Below are positions 63,901 to 64,000 of a stretch of DNA of 64,000 bases, in pieces. Each line of letters opens with the position of its first letter. Position 1 is the stretch's first letter. The stretch is from Phorcus lineatus (Eukaryota > Mollusca > Gastropoda > Trochida > Trochidae), in contig OV121086.1 in the NCBI GenBank assembly GCA_921293015.1, positions 30,180,254 through 30,244,253 on the forward strand, written 5' to 3'. The notes under the pieces were generated by a model. It had not been told where the DNA came from. It ran no database searches and worked only from the letters and a program-made list of their open reading frames with translations. Position numbers and translations under genes: made by a program.

Positions 63901-64000
63901 TATATGAGGAAAAGAATTTTGAAAATTATAAGTATTTAAATTAGTATTGCAGATATTTTTGTGTCTTCTGTAAATTAGGTTCCAAAATTACCTTTCCGTC
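52852..64000 (-). CDS. CACNA2D: Calcium channel alpha2-delta subunit, C-terminal part (7 exons, 5' end outside window)
   Basis: Exons, in transcript order, are 63992-64000, 63385-63455, 62876-62954, 61066-61118, 59886-59941, 58362-58599 and 53077 down to 52949 (alternative ends below). Each has an AG acceptor and a GT donor, and all codon phases join without a frameshift or stop, giving about 210 residues. The product fits the C-terminal ectodomain of alpha2-delta proteins (VGCC_alpha2 region). These are extracellular, membrane-anchored auxiliary subunits that raise surface expression and modulate gating of Cav1/Cav2 channels. Recognised signatures in order are DGKTGKFFGLVDSALM, DYQGVC, a hydrophobic LLN-PLMKIFTSLLWGMSEF stretch, KACDKK, GCGEC and NLILVVAAANCSC. 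From memory of the family the spacing is closest to the alpha2-delta-3/4 branch; the paralogue is not resolved. The final Cys-rich/GPI-signal segment was not found, so the 3' end is uncertain. Confidence 0.82.
52949..53077 (-). CDS. CACNA2D: Alpha2-delta exon, NLILVV..NCSC segment (3' end uncertain)
   Basis: Acceptor GTCACAG at 53078-53084. The first base completes Gly, then the exon reads TYIVRWIKNTNLILVVAAAN followed by CSCGDGEEITL. This is the expected x-I-P/K-x-T-N-L-x-L-V-V...C-x-C block. The donor is not clear. A weak one is AT/GTATCT at 52949; a stronger CAG/GTAAAT lies at 52867; without splicing the frame closes at a TAA at 52852. The two longer options add a very AT-rich tail unlike the family, so I prefer the short exon with a further C-terminal exon that I did not find. 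Confidence 0.75.
53085..58356 (-). other. Large alpha2-delta intron
   Basis: A 5.3-kb intron between the exons ending at 58362 and starting at 53077; the phase (2+1) joins exactly. AT-rich, and I found no named repeat or internal exon. Confidence 0.65.
58362..58599 (-). CDS. CACNA2D: Alpha2-delta exon, YDYEDA...GCGEC segment
   Basis: At 238 bp this is the longest exon, with acceptor TTTGAACAG and donor G/GTGAGT. It starts GT-TAT-GAT-TAC-GAA and encodes MVRFYFSLVVD near the start, then KACDKK, and near the end TGCGECRLNRNG. The paired Cys motif corresponds to the C-E/D-x-C pair before the final beta strand in the family. The first 15 bases and the preceding intron end are the seed of the tandem array at 58600-59630. 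Confidence 0.82.
58600..59630 (-). repeat. 45-bp minisatellite (about 23 units) made from the alpha2-delta 3' splice site
   Basis: The array fills most of the 1.29-kb intron between the exons at 59886 and 58599. On the minus strand each unit is a pyrimidine tract ending CTCTCATCAG followed by GTTATGATTATGAAATG, and the next unit starts about 45 bases later. It matches the true acceptor and first codons of the downstream exon. Units between about 59230 and 59630 are in register (45 = 15 codons) and open in the gene's frame (YDYEMNNVVYSLSSG). Units nearer the exon have indels and in-frame stops, so direct read-through to the exon is blocked. Confidence 0.92.
59886..59941 (-). CDS. CACNA2D: Alpha2-delta exon, FFSQWSFYS segment
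   Basis: This 56-bp exon has acceptor TTCTTTTCAG and donor GGG/GTATGT. In the frame dictated by both neighbours it reads FFSQWSFYSVTSLFQMVR plus one base. It completes a Gly codon with the GT that opens the next exon. Confidence 0.75.
60000..60475. mobile_element. MITE family 1 copy in alpha2-delta intron
   Basis: Near-identical to 44249-44690 by eye. The left TTAA is kept (60000-60003); the right end has decayed (GGCTCTGAAG). It lies between the exons at 61066 and 59941. Confidence 0.85.
60480..60790 (-). mobile_element. tRNA-derived SINE copy in alpha2-delta intron
   Basis: Same family as 62430-62763, with A-box (GTTAGCGCAATGG) and B-box (GGTTCGAATCC) remnants. It abuts the MITE ending at 60475. 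Confidence 0.85.
60957..60989. repeat. (GACA)n microsatellite
   Basis: About eight GACA units in the alpha2-delta intron. Confidence 0.95.
61066..61118 (-). CDS. CACNA2D: Alpha2-delta exon, hydrophobic P..F..LLW segment
   Basis: This 53-bp exon lies between TCTTTTTCAG and GTAAGTATT, and is too short to be noticed as an ORF. In phase it reads PLMKIFTSLLWGMSEFI plus two bases of an Ile codon. This matches the L-x-P...W-x-x-x-E/F hydrophobic segment that follows the DYQ-C motif in alpha2-delta-3/4. Its length (2 mod 3) is exactly what is needed to link its neighbours. Confidence 0.8.
61846..61947. repeat. 51-bp tandem duplication
   Basis: CACTATCCAAGGCAAGGAAG through TATATAAT(C/T)AAAGGG occurs twice in direct succession with one difference. 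The second copy runs into the family 2 MITE end. Confidence 0.95.
61940..62395. mobile_element. MITE family 2 copy in alpha2-delta intron, right end lost
   Basis: Starts TTAAAGGGACACAGAGCATA and follows 44687-45175 to TTTTGGCTCTATTTAAG, after which the terminal repeat is missing. Confidence 0.8.
62430..62763 (-). mobile_element. tRNA-derived SINE, most complete copy
   Basis: On the minus strand it begins with a tRNA-like head: an A box around TAGCGCAGTGGTT (62741-62753) and a B box GGTTCGAATCC (62699-62709). A conserved body follows (CTGCAGTAGAGAACTGTTCT, GCAATGCTACACTGAATTTC). It ends in a CACCT-type simple tail. Confidence 0.85.
62876..62954 (-). CDS. CACNA2D: Alpha2-delta exon, DYQGVC segment
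   Basis: This 79-bp exon lies between TTGTTTCAG and GTAAGTATT. It continues the frame (one base, then 26 codons) as KSVTDYQGVCQVYSSDQDSS followed by AARLLN, and ends in phase 0. The DYQ-x-x-C motif follows FFG at the family-typical distance. Confidence 0.8.
63385..63455 (-). CDS. CACNA2D: Alpha2-delta exon, FFG...DSALM segment
   Basis: This 71-bp exon has a strong acceptor (pyrimidine tract then TTTTTCAG) and a CAG-like donor (GACAG then GTTTGT). It encodes TGKFFGLVDSALMKEFQTEK followed by IYD and ends with two bases of a Ser codon completed by the next exon. The FFG-x-V/I-D-x-A-L-M pattern is the best single alpha2-delta signature here. Confidence 0.8.
63992..64000 (-). CDS. CACNA2D: Alpha2-delta exon (partial at window edge)
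   Basis: Only the last nine bases are inside the window. They encode Asp-Gly-Lys before a GTAATT donor. The phase is 0, and reading continues into Thr-Gly-Lys-Phe-Phe-Gly of the next exon, which is the expected D-x-x-T/G-x-FFG context of alpha2-delta proteins. Confidence 0.65.

Overview
This is a gene-poor, AT-rich eukaryotic window. I read it as a marine mollusc, probably a gastropod. The reasons are introns with GT-AG boundaries, many tRNA-derived SINEs and short TIR elements, a GTGAGTGAGTGAG-type dispersed repeat familiar from limpet and abalone genomes, and the GTTATCTCCCTT motif often seen near mollusc transcription starts. There is no sign of bacterial operons or viral genomes.

52.8-64.0 kb (minus strand) holds the one gene I can identify with confidence: the C-terminal part of a voltage-gated calcium channel alpha2-delta subunit (CACNA2D family). 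Seven exons join with matching phases from the right edge down to about 53 kb. The 5' part lies beyond the window and the last C-terminal residues were not found. Its introns carry SINEs, MITEs and a minisatellite of about 23 units of 45 bp. The minisatellite unit is built from the 3' splice site and first codons of the next exon. From 45 to 52.8 kb lie the region downstream of the gene (possible 3' UTR, not delimited) and two touching palindromic elements.

4-41 kb is mostly old non-coding sequence. Block by block it resolves into several collinear, strongly diverged copies of a long unit (marker blocks at about 4.4, 6.3, 8.6-10.0; 11.7, 12.7, 14.6, 16.0-18.4, 21.1-24.6; 27.7-31.4; 35.0, 36.7, 39.5-40.8 kb). 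Two LINE relics sit inside copies: a 3' fragment at 13.3-14.6 kb and a longer, broken endonuclease-RT element at 18.5-21.1 kb. A probable first coding exon of an unrecognised gene starts at 8016 behind an E-box and the GTTATCTCCCTT motif. A similar promoter-like module without an obvious ORF sits at 10.73-10.93 kb.

41.5-43.9 kb is a 2.4 kb TIR element with 37-bp matching ends. 44.2-45.2 kb holds two related TTAA-flanked MITEs sharing one TTAA, and both families recur in the alpha2-delta introns. A GC-richer patch at 34.1-35.0 kb has an inverted duplication and an 85-codon open frame of unknown origin. 1-4.3 kb, 24.7-27.7 kb and most other gaps show nothing I can name.
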